From Mycobacterium ahvazicum (GTDB lineage Bacteria; Actinomycetota; Actinomycetes; Mycobacteriales; Mycobacteriaceae): a stretch of 64,000 bases of DNA. The position numbers were made by a program, and so were the translations under genes. The stretch covers positions 124,001 to 188,000 of the forward strand of contig NZ_FXEG02000001.1 of NCBI RefSeq assembly GCF_900176255.2. The letters are read 5' to 3'. Below the pieces are notes generated by a model, which was not told where the DNA came from, did no database searches, and saw only the letters and a list, made by a program, of their open reading frames with translations. This document shows, piece after piece, positions 8,729 through 16,482 of this stretch (position 1 is the stretch's first letter; each line of letters opens with the position of its first letter).

Positions 8729-9898
8729 GTGAGTGCGACGAAGCGCACCGCGGCGATCGTCGGGGTGCACAACACCCGGCAGGGACGACGGCTGGACGGC
8801 GAAACGTCGCGCGGGCTGGCGATCAAGGCGATTCTCGGTGCACTCGAGGATGCCGGCCTGAGCCTCGACGACGTGGACGGCATCAGTGCAAGCCCGCACT
8901 CGACCTCGTTGATCTACGACCTGCGGATCGGCCCGGCATGGCAGGGCTTGGCCTTCGGGGTCGGCATGATCACCGAGGCGGTCACCGCGATCGAGCACGG
9001 CATGGCCGACGTCGTGGTCCTGGTCGCCGCCCAGGCCGGCGAATACCGCGACCACGAGGCGACGGCGCCATGGACCAGGCCGGAGAACGAGTTCGTCGCG
9101 CCGTGGGGCATGTTCACCACTGCCGAGTTCGCGCTGATCGCCCGGCGGCACATGCACGTCTACGGCACCACTCGCGAGCAGTTGTCGATCGTGGCGTCGA
9201 CAATCCGTAACAACGGGTCGCAGAACCCCGAAGCTGTTTATTACCAACGCGGTCCGTTCACCCCGGACGACATCACGGCATCCCGGCCGATCGCGGACCC
9301 GTTTCACCTGCTCGATTGCGCCACCACCTCCGAAGGCGGCTGCGCGCTGGTGGTGGCGAACATCGACAAGTTCGATGTGGCGAGCCGGCCGATCTACGTG
9401 CTGGGCAGCGGCGCGGACTTTCACGGGCCGTCGTATCAGCATCCACCGGCCTGGGACCTCGCCGGGCGGCGCGGTGACCACGCCCGGTACGTCAATGGCG
9501 TCGTCGGGCGACGGGCGGCCGAATGCGCGTTCCGCCACGCCGGACTTCGGCCCGACGACGTCGACGTGCTGGAACTCTACGATCCTTTCTCGTTCGAAAT
9601 CATCCGTCAGCTCGAGGCTTTCGGCTTCTGCGGCGACGGCGAAGGCGGACCCTTCGTCGCCGACGGCCACATCGCCATCGACGGCAGTCATCCGATCACC
9701 ACCGATGGAGGAACCATGTCCTTCAGCCATGCCGGAGCCAATCCGCAAATGATGCAACGCGCCATCCGCGCCGTGCAGCAACTGCGCGGCGAGGCCGGTG
9801 CGCTCCAGGTGCCCGCCGCGCATGTCGCGTTTTGCAGCAACGGCGGGGCGGGCGCCTTGTTCACCACCGTGCTGATCGTCGGAGACGAGCCACGATGA
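8729..9898 (+). CDS. Thiolase-like lipid-transfer protein (Ltp2-type)
   Basis: The 389-residue protein starts at GTG 8729 and has the thiolase superfamily fold: IVGVHNTRQG at the start, a central DADVVVLVAAQAG-like strand, and LYDPFSFEIIRQLEAFGFCGDGEGG and SHAGANPQ late. The usual thiolase nucleophile Cys is not seen in the VLVAAQAGEYR region, as in the Ltp2/SCP-x-like group. Family members of that group act as retro-aldolases on CoA thioester side chains together with a DUF35 partner. The next gene is exactly such a DUF35 protein and overlaps by four bases, so the two probably form a complex. Steroid- or branched-chain substrates are likely but not shown. Confidence 0.85.
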   Translation: MSATKRTAAIVGVHNTRQGRRLDGETSRGLAIKAILGALEDAGLSLDDVDGISASPHSTSLIYDLRIGPAWQGLAFGVGMITEAVTAIEHGMADVVVLVAAQAGEYRDHEATAPWTRPENEFVAPWGMFTTAEFALIARRHMHVYGTTREQLSIVASTIRNNGSQNPEAVYYQRGPFTPDDITASRPIADPFHLLDCATTSEGGCALVVANIDKFDVASRPIYVLGSGADFHGPSYQHPPAWDLAGRRGDHARYVNGVVGRRAAECAFRHAGLRPDDVDVLELYDPFSFEIIRQLEAFGFCGDGEGGPFVADGHIAIDGSHPITTDGGTMSFSHAGANPQMMQRAIRAVQQLRGEAGALQVPAAHVAFCSNGGAGALFTTVLIVGDEPR

Positions 9899-10311
9899 CC
9901 GAGCTGCAACCCCAGTCCGGGCCGCTGCCGCACGCAAGCAGCCACCTGAGCGTGCCGTTCTGGCAGGGCTGTCAATCGCGGGAACTGCGCTATCAGCGCT
10001 GTCAGGCGTGCGGCCAGGCCAACTTCCCCCCGACCGAACACTGCCGCCAATGTCTCTCGAGCGAATTGCACTGGGCAACCAGCGCCGGCTGCGGCGAAAT
10101 CTACAGCTGGACAGTGGTTTCCCGCCCCGTCACGCCCGAGTTCGAACCGCCTTACGCGCCGGCGATCATCACCCTCGACGAGGGCTATCAGATGCTTACC
10201 AACCTCGTCGGGGTTTCACCCGACGAGCTGGCGATCGGTATGCGCGTGCGGGTGGACTTCCAGGTCGTTGACCCGGACTTGACGCTGCCCTACTTCACCA
10301 GCCAGAAGTAG
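9895..10311 (+). CDS. DUF35 zinc-ribbon/OB-fold partner of the thiolase
   Basis: A 138-residue protein whose ATG overlaps the thiolase stop (ATGA). A CxxC-x(n)-CxxC zinc ribbon (CQACGQANFPPTEHCRQC, about residues 38-55) is followed by an OB-fold containing YSWTVVSRPVTPEFEPPYAP. This is the DUF35/OB_aCoA_assoc layout. Members bind acyl-CoA and assemble with Ltp2-like thiolases to build the active retro-aldolase in sterol side-chain breakdown. The genetic coupling supports the same partnership here. Next gene starts six bases after the stop. Confidence 0.88.
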   Translation: MTELQPQSGPLPHASSHLSVPFWQGCQSRELRYQRCQACGQANFPPTEHCRQCLSSELHWATSAGCGEIYSWTVVSRPVTPEFEPPYAPAIITLDEGYQMLTNLVGVSPDELAIGMRVRVDFQVVDPDLTLPYFTSQK

Positions 10312-10317
10312 CCAGTC

Positions 10318-10965
10318 GTGAGTCCCCGGCGCAGCACCGATGGCCTACCGGTAACGGCCTACCTGGTGCTGGGCGTGCTGGCGGCAAACGACGAACAACT
10401 GACCGCCGGTGAGATCAAGATGCGAGCCGAGCTGACGGTGGGCCACTTCTATTGGTCGCCTTCGGTCAGTCACGTGCGACGCGAACTGAATCGGCTGCTG
10501 GAGTGGGGGATGGTCAAAGAGATCGCCGCCCAATCCGGCAAGCGTGCGATCACGTTGTACGAGACCACCGATTCCGGGCTCGATGCTCTTCGCCGTTGGG
10601 TCCAGCACTTTCCGGGCGAAGATCAGGTGGTTATCAAGCACCCGGTCATCTTGCGGACCTGGCTGGCGCGGGGCGAGGATCCCGAGCGAGTCGTCGACAC
10701 GCTGGACCGGCACCTGGAAGCCACCCGGGCCCGCCTCGACGAGGCACTGTGGTCGCGACAGCGTTCCCGCGAACTCGGCATCACCGACGACCCGGACCAG
10801 CGCTTCTCGTTTGCCGTGCTGGACTACGCCATTCGCGGGTTGTATGCGGAGATCTCCAATATCGCCCAGCTGCGCGACGAGATCGCCAGCGGTACAGGCA
10901 GAGATCCGGTTAAGCGGGTGCCACGGGCGAAGGGGCAGATCCGCCGCCGGGCACCAAGGAACTAG
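10318..10965 (+). CDS. PadR-family transcriptional regulator
   Basis: A 215-residue protein from GTG 10318. The N-terminal winged helix (VTAYLVLGVLAANDEQLTAG, then SVSHVRRELNRLLEWGMVKE and TLYETTDSGLDALRRW) fits PadR repressors, and the C-terminal half is helical (RHLEATRARLDEALWSRQRS) as in the PadR C-terminal dimerisation domain. It is the last gene of the operon from 4664, an arrangement suited to autoregulation of the pathway. Its 3' end overlaps the convergent FadD gene by 56 bases, so transcription of the two could interfere. Confidence 0.82.
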   Translation: MSPRRSTDGLPVTAYLVLGVLAANDEQLTAGEIKMRAELTVGHFYWSPSVSHVRRELNRLLEWGMVKEIAAQSGKRAITLYETTDSGLDALRRWVQHFPGEDQVVIKHPVILRTWLARGEDPERVVDTLDRHLEATRARLDEALWSRQRSRELGITDDPDQRFSFAVLDYAIRGLYAEISNIAQLRDEIASGTGRDPVKRVPRAKGQIRRRAPRN

Positions 10966-12544
10966 CCGCGTCCCGGTAGGCCGTGCCGCGCGGTTCGCGT
11001 ACCCACAGGGTTTCGTCCGCGCCGATCGACGTTCCCTGGGTGATCAATTGGCGTTTGAGAACCTTGTGCGTGGCGGTGCTGGGCAGGTCGGTGGCGATCC
11101 GCACATAGCGTGGCCGCGCCTTGGGGGACAGGTCGGGTTGCTGGTCCAGGAAGGTTTCGAACTCCTTGGGCTTAAGCGTCCGGCCCTCATTCAGCACCAC
11201 GGCGGCCATCACCTGATCGCCGACACGCCCATCCGGCACGGCGTACACCGCGGCCCGGTTGATCGCGTTGTGGCGCAGCAGAATTCGCTCGATCGGGGCG
11301 GCGGCCATGTTCTCGCCGTCGACGCGCATCCAGTCCGCGGTGCGGCCGGCGAGGTAGATCCATCCGTCGGCGTCGCGGTAGGCGAGGTCCCCGGACCAGT
11401 ACATGCCGTGGCGCATCCGTTCGGCGTTGGCGTCGGGGTCGTTGTAGTAACCGGTGAAGAAACCCGATCCCGCAGTGTTGACCAGCTCGCCCACCGCCTC
11501 GTCGGCATTGGCGAGCGCGCCGCTGGCGTCGAAGCGCGCTATCGCACATTCGGTGACGGTGTCACTGTTGTAGATCGCGATCCCGTCGATGCCCTTGCCG
11601 ATCGAGCCCTTCGGCGTGCCTTCTTCGCGAATCACGATGACCGCGTTCTCGGTCGAGCCGAAGCCGTCCTCGACCTGAACCCCGAAGCGCCGGCCGAATT
11701 CTTCGATGTCCTTGTCGTTGGCCTCGTTGCCGAACGCCACCCGCAGCGGGTTGTCCGCGTCGTCGTCACGCTCGGGCGTGGCCAGGATGTAGGCCAGCGG
11801 CTTGCCGACGTAGTTCATGTAGGTCGCACCATGGTGGCGAACGTCGTCGAGGAAGCTGGTCGCCGAAAACTTCGCCGGCACGATCGCGGCGCCGGAACAG
11901 ACCGCGGGCGCCCAGCCGGCGACGACCGCGTTGGAGTGGAACAACGGCATGGACACATAGCAGGTGTCCTGTTCGGTGAGGCCGAACCGCTGGACCAGAT
12001 TGGTGCCGGCGAACATCGCCATCAGGTGAGACACCTGAACTGCCTTGGGATTTCCGCTCGTGCCCGAGGTGAAGATCATCATGAACGGGTCCGTCGCGGC
12101 GACTTCCCGGCACGGAACGAGTTCGCCTGCGGCACCGATGAATTCGGTCCATTGCGGCGTCGAGATGTCGAAGATCCGCGTATTCCCGAGTTCCAAGCCG
12201 TCCAGCAGCGGCCGATGTTCGGCGTCGGTCACGACGAACTGGCAGTCGGCCCGCCGGATGTCGGCGGCCAGCGCCGCACCGCGCCGGGTGTTGTTCAGTC
12301 CGCACAGCACGTAGCCGCCCAGCCCGGCGGCCGCCATCTGGTTGACCATCTCGGGGGTGTTGCCCAGCAGCGCACCGACGTGCAGTGGCCGCTGGGGGTC
12401 GGCGGCACCGATCAGGGCCGCGGCCCGCGCGGTGGCCTGCGCCAGGTGCTCGCTCCAACTCCATTGCAGATCGCGGTGTTTCACGGCGATATTCGGATCC
12501 GAGAGGCGGCGGCGCAGGAATGCCTGCATGGTGTCGTCAGCCAT
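10910..12544 (-). CDS. Fatty acyl-CoA synthetase, FadD1/FadD17-like
   Basis: A 544-residue AMP-forming acyl-CoA ligase. The P-loop TSGTSGNPKAVQ, the motif DGFGSTENAV, the hinge-side motif YWSGDLAYRDADGWIY and WMRVDGENMAAAPIE, and a C-terminal THKVLKRQL lysine are all present. The N-terminal part (PLHVGALLGNTPEM, GLNNTRRGAALAADIRRADC) strongly recalls mycobacterial FadD1 and FadD17. It activates a carboxylic acid as its CoA thioester via an acyl-adenylate in the cytoplasm. A good Shine-Dalgarno (AAGGTGAAGG) lies upstream of the ATG at 12544, and a palindromic candidate operator lies just beyond. It may feed the pathway encoded on the opposite strand. Confidence 0.88.
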   Translation of the reverse strand: MADDTMQAFLRRRLSDPNIAVKHRDLQWSWSEHLAQATARAAALIGAADPQRPLHVGALLGNTPEMVNQMAAAGLGGYVLCGLNNTRRGAALAADIRRADCQFVVTDAEHRPLLDGLELGNTRIFDISTPQWTEFIGAAGELVPCREVAATDPFMMIFTSGTSGNPKAVQVSHLMAMFAGTNLVQRFGLTEQDTCYVSMPLFHSNAVVAGWAPAVCSGAAIVPAKFSATSFLDDVRHHGATYMNYVGKPLAYILATPERDDDADNPLRVAFGNEANDKDIEEFGRRFGVQVEDGFGSTENAVIVIREEGTPKGSIGKGIDGIAIYNSDTVTECAIARFDASGALANADEAVGELVNTAGSGFFTGYYNDPDANAERMRHGMYWSGDLAYRDADGWIYLAGRTADWMRVDGENMAAAPIERILLRHNAINRAAVYAVPDGRVGDQVMAAVVLNEGRTLKPKEFETFLDQQPDLSPKARPRYVRIATDLPSTATHKVLKRQLITQGTSIGADETLWVREPRGTAYRDAASSLVPGGGSAPSPVAPA

Positions 12545-12571
12545 CGAGATTCACCTTCACCTTACGAGACG

Positions 12572-12584
12572 AGACGGTCCGTCT
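12572..12584. promoter_or_regulatory. Perfect 13-base palindrome, candidate TetR operator
   Basis: AGACGG-T-CCGTCT is an exact inverted repeat 28 bases upstream of the fadD start codon. On the fadD strand it is immediately preceded by AT-rich TAATATA (12585-12591), which could be a -10 element, so a bound repressor would cover the promoter. Half-site AGACGG resembles the AGACAG found near the TetR gene at 14841; a shared regulator is conjecture. Confidence 0.5.
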
Positions 12585-12622
12585 TATATTAGCCGGTCGA
12601 TCTCGGCGATCACCGCCGCGGC

Positions 12623-13393
12623 TTATCCGCCCACCATCATCAGGCCGCCGTCGACGGCGAGTAGCTGCCCGGTGATGAAGCCCGACCCCGGGCCGGCCAG
12701 GAAAACCAGCATCGGGCCGAGGTCGCGCGCCGGATCTCCCAAGGTCCCACCGAGCGGAATCATCATCTGCATCTGCTGGTCGATCAGCGCGGCGGCGTCT
12801 GGACCGAGGAATTCGCGCAGCCGGTCGGCACCCGCCGTCTGCACCGCGGGCGCCAGCGAGTTGACGGTGATGTTGTCGGAGGCCCAGGCCTTGGCCGCTG
12901 ATCGTGTCCAGGCCTGCACGGCTCCCTTGGTCGCGGCGTAGACGGCCGAAATCGGGCTGCCCATAATGGCTTCGGAGGATCCGAAGTTGATGATTCTGCC
13001 GCCCTTGGGACGCTGCTCTTTCATCACGGCATACGCCGCCTGATTGGTGAGGATGGTCGCCTTGACGTTGGTGTCCAACAGGAACGAAATGTCGTCGGCG
13101 CCGACGTAGCCGGGTATTCCCGCTTGCCAGAGTCCGGCGGCATTGACGAGGACATCGAGGCCGCCCAGCTGCTCGGCGGATTGTTGGACCATCGCCGAGA
13201 CGGCGTCGGCGTCGCGCACATCGCACTGCATCCAGTTGGCGGCGAGGCCCTCGGGCGGCGGCGTCTGGTGATAGGTCGCGGCGACGTCACCCCCCGCCGC
13301 GGTGAGAACTTCGACGGCGGCCGCACCGATTCCGGTCGCCCCGCCGGTCACCAGGATTCGTCGGCCGTTGAGCACCTGTGTCGACTCTGACAT
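12623..13393 (-). CDS. Short-chain dehydrogenase/reductase
   Basis: The 256-residue SDR begins at ATG 13393 (MSESTQVLNGRRILVTGG). It has the nucleotide motif TGGATGIG, the NAAG strand, a catalytic Ser in FGSSEA and Tyr-Lys in YAATKG, and the late NSLAPAVQT. The C-terminal VFLAGPGSGFITGQLLAVDGG is typical of classical FabG-like SDRs that oxidise or reduce hydroxyl and keto groups with NAD(P). A 13-residue upstream extension of the frame is unlikely to be used. It lies 78 bases upstream of fadD on the same strand, so co-transcription is possible. Confidence 0.88.
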   Translation of the reverse strand: MSESTQVLNGRRILVTGGATGIGAAAVEVLTAAGGDVAATYHQTPPPEGLAANWMQCDVRDADAVSAMVQQSAEQLGGLDVLVNAAGLWQAGIPGYVGADDISFLLDTNVKATILTNQAAYAVMKEQRPKGGRIINFGSSEAIMGSPISAVYAATKGAVQAWTRSAAKAWASDNITVNSLAPAVQTAGADRLREFLGPDAAALIDQQMQMMIPLGGTLGDPARDLGPMLVFLAGPGSGFITGQLLAVDGGLMMVGG

Positions 13394-13461
13394 GGGCGAA
13401 ACGCTATACGGCCAGGGTAACGGCCCCCACACCGCCTTACCTGACAGCGCCGTGGCGGGCG

Positions 13462-13899
13462 TCAGTCCTTCTTCAGCTCCTCGGCGAGCATCACGATGAT
13501 GCCGCTGGGGCCGCGCAGGTACGTCAGCTTGTAGGTGTCCTCATATGTCGCGACGCCGCGCAGTGGGTGGCATCCGTGCCGGGCGGCTACCTGAAGGGCG
13601 TGGTCGATGTCGTCGACGGAGAAGGCGACGCGGTGCATACCAATCTCGTTGGGAAGCGTGGGCTTCGAGTCGATCGCTGTTGGGTGGACGTACTCGAACA
13701 GCTCAAGGCGACCTCGACCGTCTGGTGTCTGGAGCAAAGCAATGTTGGCGTGGTTGCCGTCGAGGCCGACGGCGGTGTCTGCCCACTCACCGCTGACCGT
13801 GTCACGGCCCACGACCGTGAGACCGAGATCGGTGAAGAAGGAGATCGTTGCTTCCAGGTCGCGAACGGCGATGCCGACGTTCTCAAGTTTGATAGCCAT
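13462..13899 (-). CDS. VOC-family (glyoxalase-like) protein
   Basis: A 145-residue vicinal-oxygen-chelate protein starting MAIKLENVGIAV at ATG 13899. Two beta-alpha-beta-beta-beta modules are visible (about residues 5-70 and 78-140). Likely metal-site residues include Glu in RLELFEY and His in GMHRVAFSV. The end, LRGPSGIIVMLAEEL, is typical of lactoylglutathione-lyase-like or methylmalonyl-CoA-epimerase-like family members. The actual reaction cannot be told. It sits between the SDR and an alpha/beta hydrolase gene on the same strand. Confidence 0.8.
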   Translation of the reverse strand: MAIKLENVGIAVRDLEATISFFTDLGLTVVGRDTVSGEWADTAVGLDGNHANIALLQTPDGRGRLELFEYVHPTAIDSKPTLPNEIGMHRVAFSVDDIDHALQVAARHGCHPLRGVATYEDTYKLTYLRGPSGIIVMLAEELKKD

Positions 13900-13941
13900 G
13901 CGTTGCACGCTACGAGAACCTGCGTGCGGGCCGCGGGGCCC

Positions 13942-14772
13942 CTAGGCGCGCACCGCGATCGTCGACAACAGATCGGCGAGCCGGTCCGGTTGGTCCACCA
14001 TCGAGAACGTCCGGGCGCCATCGATGACCTCGAACCGGGCGTTCGGGATGACGGCAGCCAGCTTTTCGCCGTCTGCGAGTTCGAAGAACGTGTCGTCGCC
14101 CGACCATGCGATCAGTGTGGGCTTGTCGAATTCCGGTAACCGGGCCGCGACGCCCGTGGTCACCTCGGTGCGCAGCGAGAGCGAAAACTGGCGCAGGTCT
14201 TCGACGATGCCGGGATCGGATAGCCCTGGGCGCACCCAGATCTCGGTGAGATCATCGATGTTGCGATGCGCCAGGCCGTCAAACGCGCGCTTGCGCGCCG
14301 CCGGGACCCGCATCGCCTGGGCCACCGCTTTGAAGGTCGTCTTCGACTTGGCCGCCAAGATCACCGGCTTGAGGATCGGCGGCGGAAAGTGTTCGAACGC
14401 ATCACAACTCGTCAGCACCAGCGCACCGAGTCGCTCCGGGTAGTGCACCGCGACGAGTTGCGTCACAACTCCGCCGGTGTCGTTGCCGACCAGCACCACG
14501 TCTTCGAGGTCGAGGGCGGCCAGCACGTCGGCGACCATGCGGGCCACACCATAGATAGTCCGGTCGGCCCCCGGGCGCAGCGGTTCCGAATGCGCGCCGA
14601 GCGGCCAGGTCGGGGCGATGCACCGCAGCCCGCGCGCGGCGAGCTTCTCGCTAACCCTGCGCCAGAGTTCTCGGCCCATCATGTAGCCGTGTACAAAGAC
14701 GACTGGCCTGCCGTTTTCGGGTCCGGTTGCTTCGTAATGGATGGTCCCGGCACTAATGTCGATCGTCGACAT
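13942..14772 (-). CDS. Alpha/beta hydrolase with Asp at the nucleophile elbow
   Basis: A 276-residue alpha/beta hydrolase. The oxyanion motif VFVHGYMMG (about residues 25-33) and the nucleophile elbow VGNDTGGVVTQ (about residues 93-103) are clear. The elbow has Asp, as in haloalkane dehalogenases and epoxide hydrolases, rather than Ser. The usual catalytic His near the C-terminus appears replaced (DGARTFSMVDQPDR, where families usually read RH before the acidic turn). Activity is thus uncertain. The gene diverges from the TetR gene at 14841, with palindromes between, which suggests direct control by that repressor. Confidence 0.82.
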   Translation of the reverse strand: MSTIDISAGTIHYEATGPENGRPVVFVHGYMMGRELWRRVSEKLAARGLRCIAPTWPLGAHSEPLRPGADRTIYGVARMVADVLAALDLEDVVLVGNDTGGVVTQLVAVHYPERLGALVLTSCDAFEHFPPPILKPVILAAKSKTTFKAVAQAMRVPAARKRAFDGLAHRNIDDLTEIWVRPGLSDPGIVEDLRQFSLSLRTEVTTGVAARLPEFDKPTLIAWSGDDTFFELADGEKLAAVIPNARFEVIDGARTFSMVDQPDRLADLLSTIAVRA

Positions 14773-14804
14773 GGATAACTCCTACTCAGCGATGGGCATT
14801 TACA

Positions 14805-14839
14805 AACAGGCTGTCTGTTCGTAAGTTACCAACAGGTTG
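14805..14839. promoter_or_regulatory. Inverted repeats, candidate TetR operator
   Basis: The 68-base gap between the divergent hydrolase and TetR genes holds AACAG (14805-14809) and CTGTT (14815-14819) as exact 5-base arms around GCTGT, and a second CAAC-AG-GTTG palindrome (14830-14839) abutting the TetR start codon. Position and symmetry fit autoregulation by the TetR protein. Binding is inferred. Confidence 0.5.
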
Positions 14840-14840
14840 T

Positions 14841-15455
14841 ATGGAAAGCAAGAGACGGACTCAGGAGGAGCGCTCCGCGGCGACCCGCGAGGCGCTGATC
14901 TCGGCTGCCCGCCGGCTGTGGGGCGAGCGGGGCTACGCCGACGTGGGCACGCCGGAGATCGCCGCGACCGCCGGTGTCACCCGCGGCGCGATGTATCACC
15001 AATTCGCCGACAAGGCAGCACTATTCGCAGAAGTCGTCGAAGTGGTGGAACAGGACGTGATGGCCCGGATGGCCACCATCGTGGCCACGTCCGGTGCGAC
15101 GACACCGGCCGACGCGATCCGCGCCGCCGTCGATGCCTGGCTGGAGGTGTCCGGCGATCCCGAGGTCCGGCAGCTGATCCTGCTGGACGCGCCCAGCGTG
15201 CTGGGCTGGGCGGGATTCCGCGACGTGGCTCAGCGATACAGCCTGGGGATGACCGAACAGATGCTGGCCGAGGCCATCAAGGCGGGCCAGCTGGCGCGCC
15301 AGCCGACCCGGCCGTTGGCGCACGTGCTGATCGGCGCGCTCGACGAGGCAGCGATGGCCATCGCCACGTCCGACGACCCCAAGCGCGCCCGGCGCGAAAC
15401 CCGCCAAGTTCTACACCGATTGATCGACGGGATGCTGCACGACCCGACGCGGTGA
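14841..15455 (+). CDS. TetR-family transcriptional regulator
   Basis: A 204-residue TetR protein starting MESKRRTQEERSAATREAL. The DNA-binding domain (LISAARRLWGERGYADVGTPEIAATAGVTRGAMYHQFADKAALF, about residues 19-62) is classic. The C-terminal ligand domain is helical and lacks identifiable ligand residues. The start codon directly follows a small palindrome, as in autoregulated repressors, and the divergent alpha/beta hydrolase is the likely target. The stop is eight bases from the convergent LpqC-like gene. Confidence 0.9.
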   Translation: MESKRRTQEERSAATREALISAARRLWGERGYADVGTPEIAATAGVTRGAMYHQFADKAALFAEVVEVVEQDVMARMATIVATSGATTPADAIRAAVDAWLEVSGDPEVRQLILLDAPSVLGWAGFRDVAQRYSLGMTEQMLAEAIKAGQLARQPTRPLAHVLIGALDEAAMAIATSDDPKRARRETRQVLHRLIDGMLHDPTR

Positions 15456-15462
15456 CGAGTGT

Positions 15463-16407
15463 TCAGCGGTGGCTCTGGGTGAAGAACTGCCAGATGGTGC
15501 CGGTGGCGTCGAGTGCGGTGGACGGTGCCGGAATGCCACCGACCCGCTCGGCGAGTGGACTCGGCTCGCCGCCGGGCCACTGATGTCCCGCGCCGGCCAC
15601 CGAGATCAACTCCACGGTCCGCCCGTCCGCGCATCCGGCCGTTTGAGTCGTCACGTCCCCGGCCGTCGTCGACGTCGGCGCGCCGCAGCCGTCGATGGCA
15701 CGCCAGGTGGCATTGACCGCCTCCGCCGAAGGTCCGTCCACTCGTGGAATTCCGCTGGCGCCAAATGCTTTGCCTGGCCCACCGTTGTACGGCACCCGGT
15801 CGTCGGCCGTGCCGTGAATCTGCAGCACCGCCGTCGGTCGGGCCGCGCCACAGTCCGTCAGCAGGGTCCCCGCGACGGGAGCGATCGCGGCGAAGGTGTC
15901 GGTCTGACAACCCAGCCGCAGCGCCATCATCGCCCCGTTCGACATTCCGGTGACGTAGACGCGGGCGCGATCGATCGGGATCTCTTGCGCGATGGCTGCG
16001 ACCATCGCGGTGAGGAATGCGACGTCGTCGACGTTGTCGCGCTGTGGCTGGCCACAGCAAGTGCCGGCATTCCAGGCCCGGTTGAGACCGTCGGGGTAGG
16101 CGACCAGGAAATGCCCACCGTTGGCCGCGTCGTCCCAGTGGTAGGAGCGCTCGGCCTGCGCGCCGTTGCCGAAGCCGCCGTGCAGCATCACCACCAGCGG
16201 AACCGCTTCGGTCAGGCCTTGCGGCCGATAGAGATGGAAGGTCCTGCTCACCCCGCCCGACTCGATACTCTGCGTGGATTGCCCGACCGGGACCGACTGA
16301 GAACCCGGTGTTCCCAACGCATGCCCGCCGCCCACACAGCCGCCGAGCACGACGATCAAAGTCGCGAGAACGCACACCCGCAGCGCGCGGAGGTAGCCGG
16401 ATTGCAT
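15463..16407 (-). CDS. LpqC-like secreted esterase lipoprotein
   Basis: A 314-residue protein with an N-terminal signal ending in a lipobox (VLGGC, about residues 20-24), so an outward-facing lipoprotein. The mature part is a PHB-depolymerase/feruloyl-esterase-type alpha/beta hydrolase: VVMLHGGFGN, a nucleophile elbow GMSNGAMMALR, LQIHGTADDRVPYNG, and late AGHQWPGG carry the Ser, Asp and His of a catalytic triad. Paired Cys residues (TCCGQ, GCQ) may form disulfides outside the cell. It resembles M. tuberculosis LpqC; exact orthology is not proven. The frame extends upstream of ATG 16407 but only that start gives a signal peptide. It diverges from a MarR gene. Confidence 0.85.
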   Translation of the reverse strand: MQSGYLRALRVCVLATLIVVLGGCVGGGHALGTPGSQSVPVGQSTQSIESGGVSRTFHLYRPQGLTEAVPLVVMLHGGFGNGAQAERSYHWDDAANGGHFLVAYPDGLNRAWNAGTCCGQPQRDNVDDVAFLTAMVAAIAQEIPIDRARVYVTGMSNGAMMALRLGCQTDTFAAIAPVAGTLLTDCGAARPTAVLQIHGTADDRVPYNGGPGKAFGASGIPRVDGPSAEAVNATWRAIDGCGAPTSTTAGDVTTQTAGCADGRTVELISVAGAGHQWPGGEPSPLAERVGGIPAPSTALDATGTIWQFFTQSHR

Positions 16408-16435
16408 GACGCCATCGTGGCACCCGCGGCAGAAT

Positions 16436-16454
16436 TTGACAAGCAACTTGTCAA
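16436..16454. promoter_or_regulatory. Perfect inverted repeat, candidate MarR operator
   Basis: TTGACAAG (16436-16443) and CTTGTCAA (16447-16454) are exact 8-base arms separated by CAA. It lies in the 75-base divergent gap between the LpqC-like and MarR genes. TTGACA also resembles a -35 box. A MarR dimer bound here would block both genes. The symmetry is seen directly; the regulator assignment is inferred. Confidence 0.62.
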
Positions 16455-16482
16455 TCCGGCCACGAATGGCACACTCCTTGTC

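Noticed and set aside
8207..10078. 623-codon minus-strand frame over the thiolase region
   Set aside because: Antisense shadow of the thiolase and DUF35 genes; no motif and no ribosome binding site.
10544..12592. 682-codon plus-strand frame across the FadD gene
   Set aside because: The opposite strand encodes an unmistakable acyl-CoA synthetase; this frame is its shadow.
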